In this document: positions 26,690-35,009 of the stretch, piece by piece
How the letters are laid out: the number at the start of each line of letters is the position of its first letter
Numbering within the stretch: the stretch's first letter is position 1
Assembly: GCF_900465355.1 (NCBI RefSeq)
Contig: NZ_LS483254.1
Coordinates: forward strand, 62,001 to 126,000
DNA length: 64,000 bases
Origin: Candidatus Bipolaricaulis anaerobius
GTDB taxonomy: Bacteria; Bipolaricaulota; Bipolaricaulia; Bipolaricaulales; Bipolaricaulaceae
Direction: 5' to 3'
Made by a program: the position numbers and the translations under genes
The notes under the pieces: model-generated
Databases searched by the model: none
What the model was told of the DNA's origin: nothing
What the model saw: only the letters and a program-made list of their open reading frames with translations

Positions 26690-27445
26690 ATGACGGGATC
26701 GCGGTTCGCGCGCCAGATGGCCCTCCCCGCGATCGGCCGGGAGGGCCAGCGCCGGCTTGGGGAGTCCTCCGCCCTCATCGTGGGGTGTGGGGCGCTCGGG
26801 TCCCACACCGCGGAGGCCCTCGCCCGGGCCGGGATCGGCCGGCTCATCCTCGTGGACCGGGACCTCGTCGCGGAGACGAACCTCCACCGCGTCGCCCTGT
26901 TCACCCCCCCCGACCTCGGGCGGCCGAAGGCGGAGGCCGCGGCGGAGGCCCTCCATCGCCTCGCCCCGGACGTCGCCATCGCCTCCCACGTCGCCCATCT
27001 CGGGCCCAAGCTCGCGGAGGAGGTCGTCCCGCAGGTGGACGTCGTCCTGGACGGGCTCGATAACTTGGAGACCCGCTACCTCATCAACGACGCCTGCGTC
27101 AAGCACCGCGTGCCGTGGGTCTACACGGCGGTCCTCGCCACGCACGGAATGACGATGCCGATCGTCCCCGAGCAGGGGCCGTGCTTGCGGTGCCTGTTCC
27201 CTGACCTCCCCCCGCCCGGGACGATCCCGACCTGCGCCGAGGCCGGGATCCTTGGCCCCGTCCCCGCCGCCCTCGCCGCCTGGCAGGCAACGACCGCGAT
27301 CCAGATCCTCGTCGGGAGCGCGGACCTCGCACCAGGGCGGCTCGTCCACCTCGACCTGTGGGCCGGTCGGGCGGAGACGATCTCCGTCGCCCGCGCCGCG
27401 GGGTGCCCATGCTGCGGGGAGCGCCGGTTCGGGTTCCTCCCCTGA
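26690..27445 (+). CDS. ThiF/MoeB/HesA-family E1-like adenylyltransferase
   Basis: 251 residues. It has the RFARQ start motif, a Rossmann nucleotide loop (VGCGALGSHTAEALARAG), the VDRD/ETNLHR stretch, DGLDN, and two zinc-binding CxxC pairs (CLRC and CPCC). PTCAEAGIL carries the cysteine usually involved in thiolation. Such proteins adenylate the C-terminal Gly-Gly of ThiS or MoaD. No carrier is adjacent; MoaD-like proteins are encoded at 39492 and, as a domain, at 62817. No ribosome-binding site is seen; TTGCCC-17-AACAAT ends six bases before the ATG. ThiF versus MoeB cannot be decided. Confidence 0.88.
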   Translation: MTGSRFARQMALPAIGREGQRRLGESSALIVGCGALGSHTAEALARAGIGRLILVDRDLVAETNLHRVALFTPPDLGRPKAEAAAEALHRLAPDVAIASHVAHLGPKLAEEVVPQVDVVLDGLDNLETRYLINDACVKHRVPWVYTAVLATHGMTMPIVPEQGPCLRCLFPDLPPPGTIPTCAEAGILGPVPAALAAWQATTAIQILVGSADLAPGRLVHLDLWAGRAETISVARAAGCPCCGERRFGFLP

Positions 27446-27485
27446 TCCTCCGCCGCGGCCTACGGGCGAGGGTACACTGGGCCCC

Positions 27486-28853
27486 ATGGACCGGACCCAG
27501 GTCGTGATCGTGGGCGGGGGGCCGGCGGGGTACGTCTGCGCCCGCCGGCTGGGGCAACTGGGGGTGGAGGCGGTGCTCGTCGAGAGGGCGCACCTCGGCG
27601 GGACGTGCCTGAACGAGGGCTGCATCCCCACCAAGGCCCTCTACGCAGCCACGTCCCCGTTCGGCCACCGTCGGACGTTCGCCCGGATGGGGATCGCACT
27701 CGACGTCACGGCGGACCTCGCGGCGATGCGGGCGTGGCTGGACGAGGTGATCGTCGGCCTGCGGGGCGGGGTGGAGAAGCTCCTCGCCGGATCGCAGGTG
27801 GACGTGGTCGCCGGCGAGGCCCGGATCGCCGGGGCGGGGGAGGTTCGGGTGGTCACCCCGCGCGGGGAGAGGACGCTCGCCGGCGACGCGATCGTCCTCG
27901 CCACGGGATCGAGCCCGATCGAGCTCCCCGGCCTCCCGTTCGACGGGGAGCGGGTGTGGTCATCGCGGGACGCGCTGGAGCTTCCACGCGTGCCGGAACG
28001 CCTCGTCGTGGTCGGGGGCGGGGTGATCGGGCTTGAGCTCGGGACCGTGTACCGGCGGCTGGGGAGCGAGGTGTGGGTGGTGGAGCTCCTCGACCGCCTC
28101 CTCCCCGGGGTGGGGCTGTCCCGCCGCGGCGAGGCCCTCCTCCGTCGCGCCCTGACCGCTCAGGGGATCGAGGTCCGGCTCGGGGCGCGCGCGGAACGGC
28201 TCACGGGAAGCGGGGTCGTCCTCCGCACCGGGGCAGGCGAGGAGGAGGTCCCGGCGGATGCCGTCCTCGTGGCGGTGGGCCGGAAGCCCCAGCTTGACAA
28301 GCTTGGCGTGGAGAACGTGGGGGCGAGGATCGAGCGAGGGTACGTGGCCACGGACCGCGCGTTCGCAGCTGCCCCGGGCGTGTACGCGATCGGCGACGTG
28401 CGCGGCGGATGGCTCCTCGCCCACAAGGCGTCGCACGAGGGCCTCGCCCTCGCCGAGCTCCTCGCCGGGGATCGGGTGGCAGGGGGGGAGGCAGTGGTCC
28501 CCCAGGCGATCTTCACCCAGCCCGAGGTGGCCCTGGTGGGGATCCCCCTCGATGAGGCCGCCGCCCAGGGCCTGCCCGGGGGGAGGTTCCCCCTGGCCGC
28601 GCTCGGCCGGGCGTGGGCGGAGGGGGAGACCGAGGGGCAGTTCCAGGTCGCGGCCGACCGCGACGGAAGGGTCATCGGCGCGGAGATCGTGGGGCCCCAC
28701 GCCTCGGACCTCATCGCCGAGGCGACGCTCGCGATCCAGGCCGGGCTCACGGTGCGCGAGCTCGCGGAGACGGTGCACGCCCACCCCACGTTCCCGGAGG
28801 GGCTGTGGGAGGCAGCCCTCGCCCTCCTCGGCCGGCCGCTCCACACGTCCTAA
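27486..28853 (+). CDS. lpdA: Dihydrolipoamide dehydrogenase
   Basis: 455 residues. An N-terminal FAD motif VGGGPAGYVCA is followed by the redox disulfide Cys41-Cys46 (GGTCLNEGC), the NAD motif VVGGGVIGLELG, the second FAD motif YAIGDVRGG and the C-terminal HAHPTFPE His-Glu pair. It reoxidises dihydrolipoyl groups of 2-oxoacid dehydrogenases or the glycine cleavage system, but no partner subunits are nearby. TACACT lies seven bases before the ATG and there is no ribosome-binding site, so the mRNA is probably leaderless. Confidence 0.93.
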   Translation: MDRTQVVIVGGGPAGYVCARRLGQLGVEAVLVERAHLGGTCLNEGCIPTKALYAATSPFGHRRTFARMGIALDVTADLAAMRAWLDEVIVGLRGGVEKLLAGSQVDVVAGEARIAGAGEVRVVTPRGERTLAGDAIVLATGSSPIELPGLPFDGERVWSSRDALELPRVPERLVVVGGGVIGLELGTVYRRLGSEVWVVELLDRLLPGVGLSRRGEALLRRALTAQGIEVRLGARAERLTGSGVVLRTGAGEEEVPADAVLVAVGRKPQLDKLGVENVGARIERGYVATDRAFAAAPGVYAIGDVRGGWLLAHKASHEGLALAELLAGDRVAGGEAVVPQAIFTQPEVALVGIPLDEAAAQGLPGGRFPLAALGRAWAEGETEGQFQVAADRDGRVIGAEIVGPHASDLIAEATLAIQAGLTVRELAETVHAHPTFPEGLWEAALALLGRPLHTS

Positions 28854-28861
28854 ACGGGGGT

Positions 28862-29383
28862 TCAGGAGCGACCGGCGAGCCACATCGCGAGGATGAGGAG
28901 GACGAGCAGGACGAGGGGCACCGCGATCGCTGGCCGGGCCCACCGCCGGAGGATCGCCTTCTCGGGGGGGCTGACCTCCCCCGCCCGCGGGTAGCGAACG
29001 TCCAGGTGCTGCGCCTTCTTCAGCATCTTCACGGACTGGGAGATCTTCCCCTGCCGGCGGTACACGACCCCCAGGTTGTGGTGCGCGGAAGCGTGGTGGG
29101 GATCTTCCTCCGTCGCCCGAAGGTAGGCGTGCTCGGCCCGGGTCAGGTCCCCGCTCGCGAAGTAAAGGTTCCCCAGCCGGAACAGGACCTGGGCCTTCGC
29201 CTCCCCGTAGCGGAGGGCGTCCATGAGGAGGGCGATCCCCTCCTCGTAGCGGCCCGCGCAGCGGAGCTCCTCCGCCCGGGCGAGGGCGTCCTGCACGACC
29301 TCCGCCCGCGCCGCCGGGGTCAGGCCCGTGGGGTCGGGCAGAGGAGCGAGATCCGTTCCTTCACCGTCTTGATGTCGAGCCAT
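28862..29383 (-). CDS. TPR-repeat protein with C-terminal membrane anchor
   Basis: About 173 residues. Two to three tetratricopeptide repeats (ARAEELRCAGRYEEGIALLM, then VLFRLGNLYFASGDLTRAEH and NLGVVYRRQGKISQSVKML) occupy residues 30-130. A basic stretch and one hydrophobic helix end the protein, so it would be tail-anchored with the repeats in the cytoplasm as a protein-binding scaffold. The ATG at 29383 overlaps the uracil-DNA glycosylase gene by 64 bases and lacks a clear ribosome-binding site; a GTG at 29296 would avoid the overlap. The partner is unknown. Confidence 0.7.
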   Translation of the reverse strand: MARHQDGEGTDLAPLPDPTGLTPAARAEVVQDALARAEELRCAGRYEEGIALLMDALRYGEAKAQVLFRLGNLYFASGDLTRAEHAYLRATEEDPHHASAHHNLGVVYRRQGKISQSVKMLKKAQHLDVRYPRAGEVSPPEKAILRRWARPAIAVPLVLLVLLILAMWLAGRS

Positions 29384-29928
29384 GTCTGGTATTTGGGGCT
29401 CCCCTTCGCCTTGCTCGCGTTCCGCAGGAGGTAGCTCGGGTGGTACATGGGGAACACCTCGATCCCCCCCTTCCAGCGGTGGAAGGTCCCCCGCACCTGG
29501 GTGATCCCCTCGCTCCCCCCCAGGAACCACTGGGTCGGGGTGTTGCCGAGGGTGACGATGACCCGGGGTCGGATGAGGGCGATCTGGGCAGCGAGCCAGT
29601 CCCAACAGGCCTCCACCTCCTGGCGCGTGGGGACCCGGTTCCCCGGGGGGCGGCACTTGACCATGTTCGCGATGTACACCCCCTCCCGGGACAAGCCCAC
29701 CGAGGCCAGGATTTGGGTGAGGAGCTGCCCCGCCGGGCCGACGAACGGGCGGCCGGTCTCATCCTCCACCTCCCCCGGCCCCTCCCCCACGAACAGGAGC
29801 GGGGAACGAGGGTCCCCCTCCCCGAACACGACCGTGCGCCGACTGTCCGCAAGCGGGCAGCGGCGGCAGTCCGCCGCCTTCTGAGCGAGGAGGTCCAAGG
29901 TGAGCTCAAACCCGCCGGACACGAACAC
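29320..29928 (-). CDS. Type-4 (Fe-S) uracil-DNA glycosylase
   Basis: About 202 residues. Family 4 features are the cysteine motif CRRCPL, GEGPGEVEDETGRPFVGPAG, the second cysteine region VKCRPPGNR, and MYHPSYLLRN near the end. The cysteines hold a 4Fe-4S cluster. The enzyme removes uracil from DNA, important in thermophiles. An in-frame ATG at 29967 lies inside the tRNA-Gly 3' end, so I prefer the GTG at 29928 or 29922. The gene overlaps the TPR gene downstream. The family call is strong; the exact start is not. Confidence 0.9.
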   Translation of the reverse strand: MFVSGGFELTLDLLAQKAADCRRCPLADSRRTVVFGEGDPRSPLLFVGEGPGEVEDETGRPFVGPAGQLLTQILASVGLSREGVYIANMVKCRPPGNRVPTRQEVEACWDWLAAQIALIRPRVIVTLGNTPTQWFLGGSEGITQVRGTFHRWKGGIEVFPMYHPSYLLRNASKAKGSPKYQTWLDIKTVKERISLLCPTPRA

Positions 29929-29955
29929 CCCCGGAAAACTCGGTTCGATGTGAGG

Positions 29956-30031
29956 TGGAGCGGGCAACGGGGATCGAACCCGTGACCTGCAGCTTGGGAA
30001 GCTGCCGCTCTACCAACTGAGCTACGCCCGC
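29956..30031 (-). tRNA. tRNA-Gly (anticodon CCC)
   Basis: A full cloverleaf on the reverse strand: acceptor GCGGGCG/TGCCCGC with one G-U pair, D arm GCTCAGTTGGTAGAGC, anticodon stem GCAGC/GCTGC with loop TTCCCAA, and T arm ACGGG-TTCGATC-CCCGT. The discriminator is U, as usual for tRNA-Gly, and CCA is encoded. Confidence 0.97.
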
Positions 30032-30093
30032 TTCGGCAGCACCATCATACCTCCCCCCGCCGCAGCCAGTCAAGGAAATGCCCAGCGCCGGCC

Positions 30094-31284
30094 TCACGCC
30101 GCCCGGAGGGGCTCCAACGCGGGCATGGATTTCCCACGCAGGAAGTCGAGGGTCGCTCCGCCCCCGGTGGACACGTACCCAAACCGATCGGCAAGCCCGA
30201 GCTTCTCCACCGCCTCCCCCGTCTCCCCGCCCCCGACCACGGTGAACGCCGGGGAGGAAACGAGGGCCCGCGCGACCGCGGCCGTCCCCGCAGCGAACGG
30301 AGGGTGCTCGAACGCCCCGAGCGGGCCCGTCCACACCACCGTCCCCGCCCGCGCCACCACCCCCGCGAACCGCTCCACCGTGGCGGGCCCGATGTCGAGG
30401 CCCATCCACCCATCGGGGATCGCGTTGGCGGGGACGACCACCGTCTCCGCGTTCGCCGCCAGCTCGCGCGCCACGACGAGGTCCTCGGGGAGGACGATCT
30501 CCGTCCCCCTCTCCTTCGCCGCCCGCAGGAGAGCGCGGATCGTGTCCACGAGGCTTTCATCCACCACCGACTTCCCCACCCGGTGCCCCTGGGCAGCGAG
30601 GAAGGTGAACGCCACCCCTCCCCCGATGAGGAACCCATCCACCCGCGGCAAGAGATCGGTGAGCACCCCGAGCTTGTCCCGCGCCTTCTTCCCGCCGACG
30701 AGGATGTGGTACGGGCGGCGGGGGTTGTCGCGGATTCCGGACAGGACTTCCACCTCCCGCTCCATGAGGAACCCCGCGTAGGCGGGGAGGAACCGCGCCA
30801 CCCCGACCGTGGACGCGTGGGCACGGTGGGCCGTGGCGAACGCGTCGTTCACGAAGGCGTCGAACGGAGCGGCCAGCTCCCGCGCGAATGCGGGGTCGTT
30901 CTCCTCCTCTTCGGGGTGGAACCGCACGTTCTCCAGCACCACCACCCCCCCCGGCGGGAGGCCCTCCACCGCCCGGGAGACCTCGTCCCCCACACACTCC
31001 GGCAGGGCGCGAACGTCCGTCCCGAGGAGCTCCCCGAAGCGCTTGGCCACCGGTGCCATCCGCAGCTCCTCGACCACCTTCCCGTCCGGCCGCCCGAGGT
31101 GGGACAGGACGGCGACCCGCGCCCCCCGCTCCTCCAGCCACCGCACCGTGGGGAGCACAGCCCGGATGCGGCCGTCCTCCGCCACCTGGCCGGCGGAGAG
31201 GGGGACGTTGAGGTCGGCCCGGAGGAGGATCTTCAGACCCCGCGGCGAAAGATCACGAACCGTACGCAGTTCCATCGCAACCAC
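30094..31284 (-). CDS. pgk: Phosphoglycerate kinase
   Basis: 396 residues. Conserved signatures include LLRADLNVPL, SHLGRPDGK, VLENVRFHPEEE, DAFATAHRAHAST, VGGKKARDKLGVL and the nucleotide-binding STGGGATLDFL. It makes ATP from 1,3-bisphosphoglycerate in glycolysis. I chose the GTG at 31284 because a -10 box (TAGAAT) ends seven bases before it and no ribosome-binding site precedes either candidate. An ATG at 31275, three codons later, is the alternative. It is divergent from the 31343 gene. Confidence 0.97.
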   Translation of the reverse strand: MVAMELRTVRDLSPRGLKILLRADLNVPLSAGQVAEDGRIRAVLPTVRWLEERGARVAVLSHLGRPDGKVVEELRMAPVAKRFGELLGTDVRALPECVGDEVSRAVEGLPPGGVVVLENVRFHPEEEENDPAFARELAAPFDAFVNDAFATAHRAHASTVGVARFLPAYAGFLMEREVEVLSGIRDNPRRPYHILVGGKKARDKLGVLTDLLPRVDGFLIGGGVAFTFLAAQGHRVGKSVVDESLVDTIRALLRAAKERGTEIVLPEDLVVARELAANAETVVVPANAIPDGWMGLDIGPATVERFAGVVARAGTVVWTGPLGAFEHPPFAAGTAAVARALVSSPAFTVVGGGETGEAVEKLGLADRFGYVSTGGGATLDFLRGKSMPALEPLRAA

Positions 31285-31291
31285 CGCCCCC

Positions 31292-31320
31292 ATTCTAGGT
31301 TCCGGACGCGGGAGGGACAA
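31292..31320 (-). promoter_or_regulatory. pgk promoter, leaderless type
   Basis: On the reverse strand TTGTCC (31315-31320) and TAGAAT (31292-31297) are separated by 17 bases. The divergent gene's -10 box TATGAT (31331-31336) is 10 bases away, so the two promoters overlap and may compete. Confidence 0.7.
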
Positions 31321-31342
31321 GGCAGTGGGGTATGATTGGCCC

Positions 31343-32086
31343 GTGAACGGATGGGTGGTGGCGGCGGTGTTGCTCCTCGGGGGGGTCCTCGCCCTCGCCC
31401 CCACCGTGTGGTCGTGGCTGGATCCCGCGTCCCCCGCCCGCACCGTGGAGAGGCTGTTCGTGGTCCTCAGCTCGTGGAACGGGATCCGCGACCTCGTGGC
31501 GCACGTCGTGCTGCGGGGCGTGGAGGGGGAGACCGCGGCGCGGGTGACCTTCCTCGCCCCCGCCAACCTGCGGCTGGACGTCCTCGCCCCCGAAAGCCTG
31601 GCCGGGACAGTGTTTGCCCTGCGCCCCGTCGGGGAGGAGTGGCTGTTTGTGCACTATCGGCCAGGGATGGACCTTGGGATCGAGGCCCGGATCGCAGCGC
31701 AGGAGCTCACGGAGTCCCTCCACCTGCCGGCGCTCGCCGAGGTGGAGGAAGCCTTGCGTCGCGGCGAGGTTCAGGTGAGCTACGTCCCCGCGGGCGGCCT
31801 CGCCGATCCCACGTTCGATGAGTACGACCTCGGCGGACTCCCTGGGCCCTTCCCGCGGATCGTCCTCCGCGTGGATCCCCCAACGTCCCTCCCGCGGGGG
31901 GTGGCCCTCTACGCTGATTTAGCCCAGACTCCCACCCTCACGATCGAGGTGGCACGGGACTCGGGAGCGGCCGACCCCACCGGGGAGTGGCTCATGGAGG
32001 TGAACACCGGCCTCGAGCTACGGGACGTGTTCCGGCTGGACCCCCTCCCGCACCGCTGGCTCGCCCCACTTCCCCCGGGAGGCTAG
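31343..32086 (+). CDS. Exported protein with a possible LolA-like fold
   Basis: 247 residues from a GTG. An N-terminal hydrophobic helix (about 2-20) suggests export or an anchor. The mature sequence (ARTVERLFVVLSSWNGIRDL ... LRLDVLAPESLAGTVFALR) has the helix-then-beta pattern seen in LolA/LolB and related lipoprotein-handling proteins. This is a weak resemblance by eye. TATGAT ends six bases before the GTG without a ribosome-binding site. The 3' end overlaps the BFN gene by four bases, convergently. Confidence 0.6.
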   Translation: MNGWVVAAVLLLGGVLALAPTVWSWLDPASPARTVERLFVVLSSWNGIRDLVAHVVLRGVEGETAARVTFLAPANLRLDVLAPESLAGTVFALRPVGEEWLFVHYRPGMDLGIEARIAAQELTESLHLPALAEVEEALRRGEVQVSYVPAGGLADPTFDEYDLGGLPGPFPRIVLRVDPPTSLPRGVALYADLAQTPTLTIEVARDSGAADPTGEWLMEVNTGLELRDVFRLDPLPHRWLAPLPPGG

Positions 32087-32571
32087 CTGTCCTTCGCTGC
32101 CAACCGCCGGATCTCGTCCAGCTTGAGGTCCTTCTCCACAAACTCCTCGAACTGCTCCTCTTCCACGAACGGGGACTCGATCGCTGACTTCTCAAACACC
32201 GCTTCCTCGATGAAGATCGGAGCTTGGGTTCGCAACGCCAACGCCACCGCGTCGGACGGGCGGGCGTCGATGTCCCGGGTTGCCCCCGCCGCATCCCGCA
32301 CCACGAGGCTCGCGTAGTAGGTGTCGTCCTTCACGGACGTGATCACGGCCCGCTCGAGGTTCCCCCCCAGCGTGTTCAGAAGCTCCTTCATCAGGTCGTG
32401 GGACAATGGGCGAGGGAACGTGTGCCCTTGGAGCTCGATGGCGATGGACATCGCCTCCTGCTCTCCAATCCAGATGGGCATCGCCTTCGTCGAATGGCGG
32501 TCCTTGAGGAGCAGGACCGGCGTCTTCGTCGTTGGATCGAGAAGCAGCGCTCTCACCTCGGCTTCCCTCAT
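32083..32571 (-). CDS. Bifunctional nuclease (BFN/DUF151) domain protein
   Basis: 162 residues, nearly all a DUF151 domain: LLLKDRHSTKAMPIWIGEQEAMSI, then RPLSHDLMKELL, YYASLVV and IDARPSDAVALALRTQAPIF. BFN-domain proteins from plants and Thermotoga relate to DNase/RNase activity and stress, but their bacterial role is poorly defined. The tail (about 130-162) is acidic. GGAGG lies before the ATG and TATAAT is at 32606-32611 (reverse strand), so this gene has an ordinary leader. Confidence 0.9.
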   Translation of the reverse strand: MREAEVRALLLDPTTKTPVLLLKDRHSTKAMPIWIGEQEAMSIAIELQGHTFPRPLSHDLMKELLNTLGGNLERAVITSVKDDTYYASLVVRDAAGATRDIDARPSDAVALALRTQAPIFIEEAVFEKSAIESPFVEEEQFEEFVEKDLKLDEIRRLAAKDS

Positions 32572-32698
32572 TCCTGGCCTCCTCTTCCTCTCCTAAGTCG
32601 CGAAGATTATAGCAAAGCAGAGGAGGACAGACCATGGCCTGCGTTACACTCGCGGGAGGGTGGCACGCCGCCCCCGGCAGAGGTAGCCTCGCTGGGCC

Positions 32699-33154
32699 AT
32701 GGCCCGTGACCTCATCGCCCGCAACCGCCGCGCCCGCCGCGATTACGCGATCGAGGAGATCTACGAGGCGGGGATCGCGCTGCGCGGCTCGGAGGTGAAG
32801 TCCCTCCGCGCCCACCGGGCGTCCCTCGATGAATCCTACGCGCGGGTGAAGGACGGGGAGGTGTGGCTGTTCGGGGCCCACATCGCGCCCTACGGCCCCA
32901 GCGGGGGCTACGGACACGACCCCGAGCGGCCGCGCCGCCTCCTCCTCCACAAGCGGGAGATCGCCCGGCTCATCGGCAAAGCGGGGCAGGCGGGGTACAC
33001 GCTCATCCCCCTCTCCCTCTACTTCAACGACCGCGGCTACGCCAAGGTGGAACTGGCCCTCGCCCGCGGCCAGACGAAGGTGGACAAGCGGCGGAAGATC
33101 ATCCAGGAAGAGGAAGAACGGCGGGCCCGCGAGGCCTTGAAACGGTTCCGCTAG
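32699..33154 (+). CDS. smpB: SsrA-binding protein SmpB
   Basis: 151 residues, the normal length. [29 protein letters not shown] is the family N-terminus, followed by [15 protein letters not shown] and [25 protein letters not shown], with a basic helical tail. SmpB delivers tmRNA to stalled ribosomes for trans-translation. The ssrA gene is not in the window. No convincing ribosome-binding site precedes the ATG. The gene end overlaps prfA (convergent) by four bases. Confidence 0.97.
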   Translation: MARDLIARNRRARRDYAIEEIYEAGIALRGSEVKSLRAHRASLDESYARVKDGEVWLFGAHIAPYGPSGGYGHDPERPRRLLLHKREIARLIGKAGQAGYTLIPLSLYFNDRGYAKVELALARGQTKVDKRRKIIQEEEERRAREALKRFR

Positions 33155-34218
33155 TCGGCGAGCGTCTCCGCAACCTCGGCGGCGAGGATGGGTTCAATCA
33201 AGGGATCGAGGTCCCCATCCAGGATCTCGGCCAGGCGGTACACGGTGAGCCCGATGCGGTGGTCGGTGACGCGGGCCTGAGGGAAGTTGTAGGTGCGGAT
33301 CTTCTCCGAGCGGTCACCGGTCCCGATCTGCTTCCGGCGGGTCTCGCGCAGCTCCGCGGCCCGCTCGTGGTCCTGGATCTCCCACAGCTTCGCCCGGAGG
33401 ACCCGCAGGGCGAGCTCGCGGTTCCGGTGCTGACTTCGCTCATCCTGACAGGAAACGACGATCCCCGTGGGGAGGTGGGTGATGCGGACCGCGGTCTCGT
33501 TCTTCTGCATGTGCTGGCCGCCGGGGCCACTGGCGCGGTACGTGTCCATCTTCAGGTCGTCGGGGCGGATCTCGACCTCGACCTCCTCCGCCTCGGGGAG
33601 GACCACCACGGTGGCGGTGGAGGTGTGGATGCGGCCGCTCGCCTCTGTCTCCGGGACGCGCTGCACGCGGTGAACACCGGATTCGTAGCGGAGCCGGCCG
33701 TACGCTCCCTCCCCCTCGACCGCGAACACGACCTGCTTCATCCCCCCCAGGGGGGTGGGGTGGGTATCCATCACGCGCACGGTGAACCCCTTCCGCTCCG
33801 CGTACCGGCTGTACATGCGGAAGAGCTCCGCCGCGAACAGGGCCGCCTCTTCCCCTCCCGCGCCGCCCCGGATCTCCACGATCGCGTTCTTGCGGTCGCT
33901 CGGGCTGTCGGGGAGGAACAAGCGGAGGAGCTCCTGGGATAGGGCTTCCGCCTTCGCCCGATCGCGCTCCAGCTCCCGCCGCAGGTCCTCGCGCAGGGCA
34001 TCGTCCGTCTCCTCGCGGAGGAGCTCCTCCTCCTCAGCGATCGAGCTGAGGAGCCGCCGCAGGTCCCCGCCCCGGGCGACGATCTCGCGCAGACGGGCAT
34101 AGCGGCGGGAGAGGTCAGCGAAATCGGGGCGGGAGACCACCCCCGGCTGGGAGAGCTCCTCTTCCAGCCGCCGCAGCTCAACCTCTGCCTCCTCCACCCG
34201 GGAAACGATCCGGTCCAC
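33151..34218 (-). CDS. prfA: Peptide chain release factor 1
   Basis: 355 residues. The GGQ peptidyl-hydrolysis motif (SGPGGQHMQ) is present, and [18 protein letters not shown] carries the PxT-type stop-codon reading tripeptide of RF1 (here PET), so it should read UAA and UAG. I chose the GTG at 34218 because TACCCT ends six bases before it and the resulting N-terminus matches the family. A GTG at 34260 would add 14 residues. It lies downstream of rpiA on the same strand. Confidence 0.96.
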   Translation of the reverse strand: MDRIVSRVEEAEVELRRLEEELSQPGVVSRPDFADLSRRYARLREIVARGGDLRRLLSSIAEEEELLREETDDALREDLRRELERDRAKAEALSQELLRLFLPDSPSDRKNAIVEIRGGAGGEEAALFAAELFRMYSRYAERKGFTVRVMDTHPTPLGGMKQVVFAVEGEGAYGRLRYESGVHRVQRVPETEASGRIHTSTATVVVLPEAEEVEVEIRPDDLKMDTYRASGPGGQHMQKNETAVRITHLPTGIVVSCQDERSQHRNRELALRVLRAKLWEIQDHERAAELRETRRKQIGTGDRSEKIRTYNFPQARVTDHRIGLTVYRLAEILDGDLDPLIEPILAAEVAETLAD

Positions 34219-34266
34219 GGGCGAAGGGTAGCCGAAAACCGGGGGACCGACACCCGGCACAGCGAT

Positions 34267-34962
34267 TCAGGTAGCTCTCCGGAGGTGGCGTACCCCATTC
34301 GGGCCGGCCACGAAGAGGTCGGTGGCAAGGCCGAGGAACAGGCCATGGGCGACGATCCCCGCCCGTGCCTCGAGCCCGCGGGCGAGGCCATGGGGGTCGC
34401 GGATGGGCCCGAACCGGCAGTCGAGGATGAAGTTCCCCTGGTCGGTTCGGAACGGCTCCCCAGCGGGAGCACGGCGCAGCGCGACCGCGGCCCCGCGGGA
34501 TTCCAGGTACGGGATGTGCGTCTTCCACCCGAACGGGATGACCTCCACCGGGAGCGGGGATCGCGTCCCGAGGGCAGAGGAGAGCTTCCCCTCGTCCACC
34601 ACGATCGCCTCCCGCTCGCTCGCCTGGGCGACGACCTTCTCCCGGAGGAGCGCCCCTCCACCGCCCTTGATCAGGTTCAGGTTGGGGTCCACCTCATCCG
34701 CCCCGTCGATCGTGAGGTCGAGGGTGGGATGCTCATCGAGCGTGGTGACGGGGATCCCGAGCTTGCGCGCCTCGGCCTCGACCTGGGTCGAGCAGGGGAC
34801 ACCGGCGATGTCCCGCAGCGTGCCCGCGCGGAGAAGCTCAGCGATCCTGACCAGGGCCTGGTGGGCGGTCGTCCCGTGCCCGAGGCCGAGGATCATCCCC
34901 GACCGGACGAGCTCCACCGCCCTCTGTGCCGCTTCCCTCTTCAGTCGGTCGTCATCGCTCAT
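34267..34962 (-). CDS. rpiA: Ribose-5-phosphate isomerase A
   Basis: 231 residues. The family blocks are [46 protein letters not shown] (with catalytic Asp and Glu), [11 protein letters not shown] and FILDCRFG. It interconverts ribose-5-P and ribulose-5-P in the pentose phosphate route. GGGGAG lies before the ATG. It is divergent from the acyl-CoA synthetase gene, whose TATAAT lies 23 bases beyond the rpiA start. Confidence 0.96.
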   Translation of the reverse strand: MSDDDRLKREAAQRAVELVRSGMILGLGHGTTAHQALVRIAELLRAGTLRDIAGVPCSTQVEAEARKLGIPVTTLDEHPTLDLTIDGADEVDPNLNLIKGGGGALLREKVVAQASEREAIVVDEGKLSSALGTRSPLPVEVIPFGWKTHIPYLESRGAAVALRRAPAGEPFRTDQGNFILDCRFGPIRDPHGLARGLEARAGIVAHGLFLGLATDLFVAGPNGVRHLRRAT

Positions 34963-35009
34963 GGCTCCCCGCAGGATCCCATCCTATAATGGGGATGGAG
35001 GTATTGCCA

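Noticed and set aside
34218-34260. An upstream GTG at 34260 as the prfA start
   Set aside because: The extra 14 residues have no counterpart in RF1 proteins, and the -10 box TACCCT lies inside that extension, six bases before the preferred GTG.
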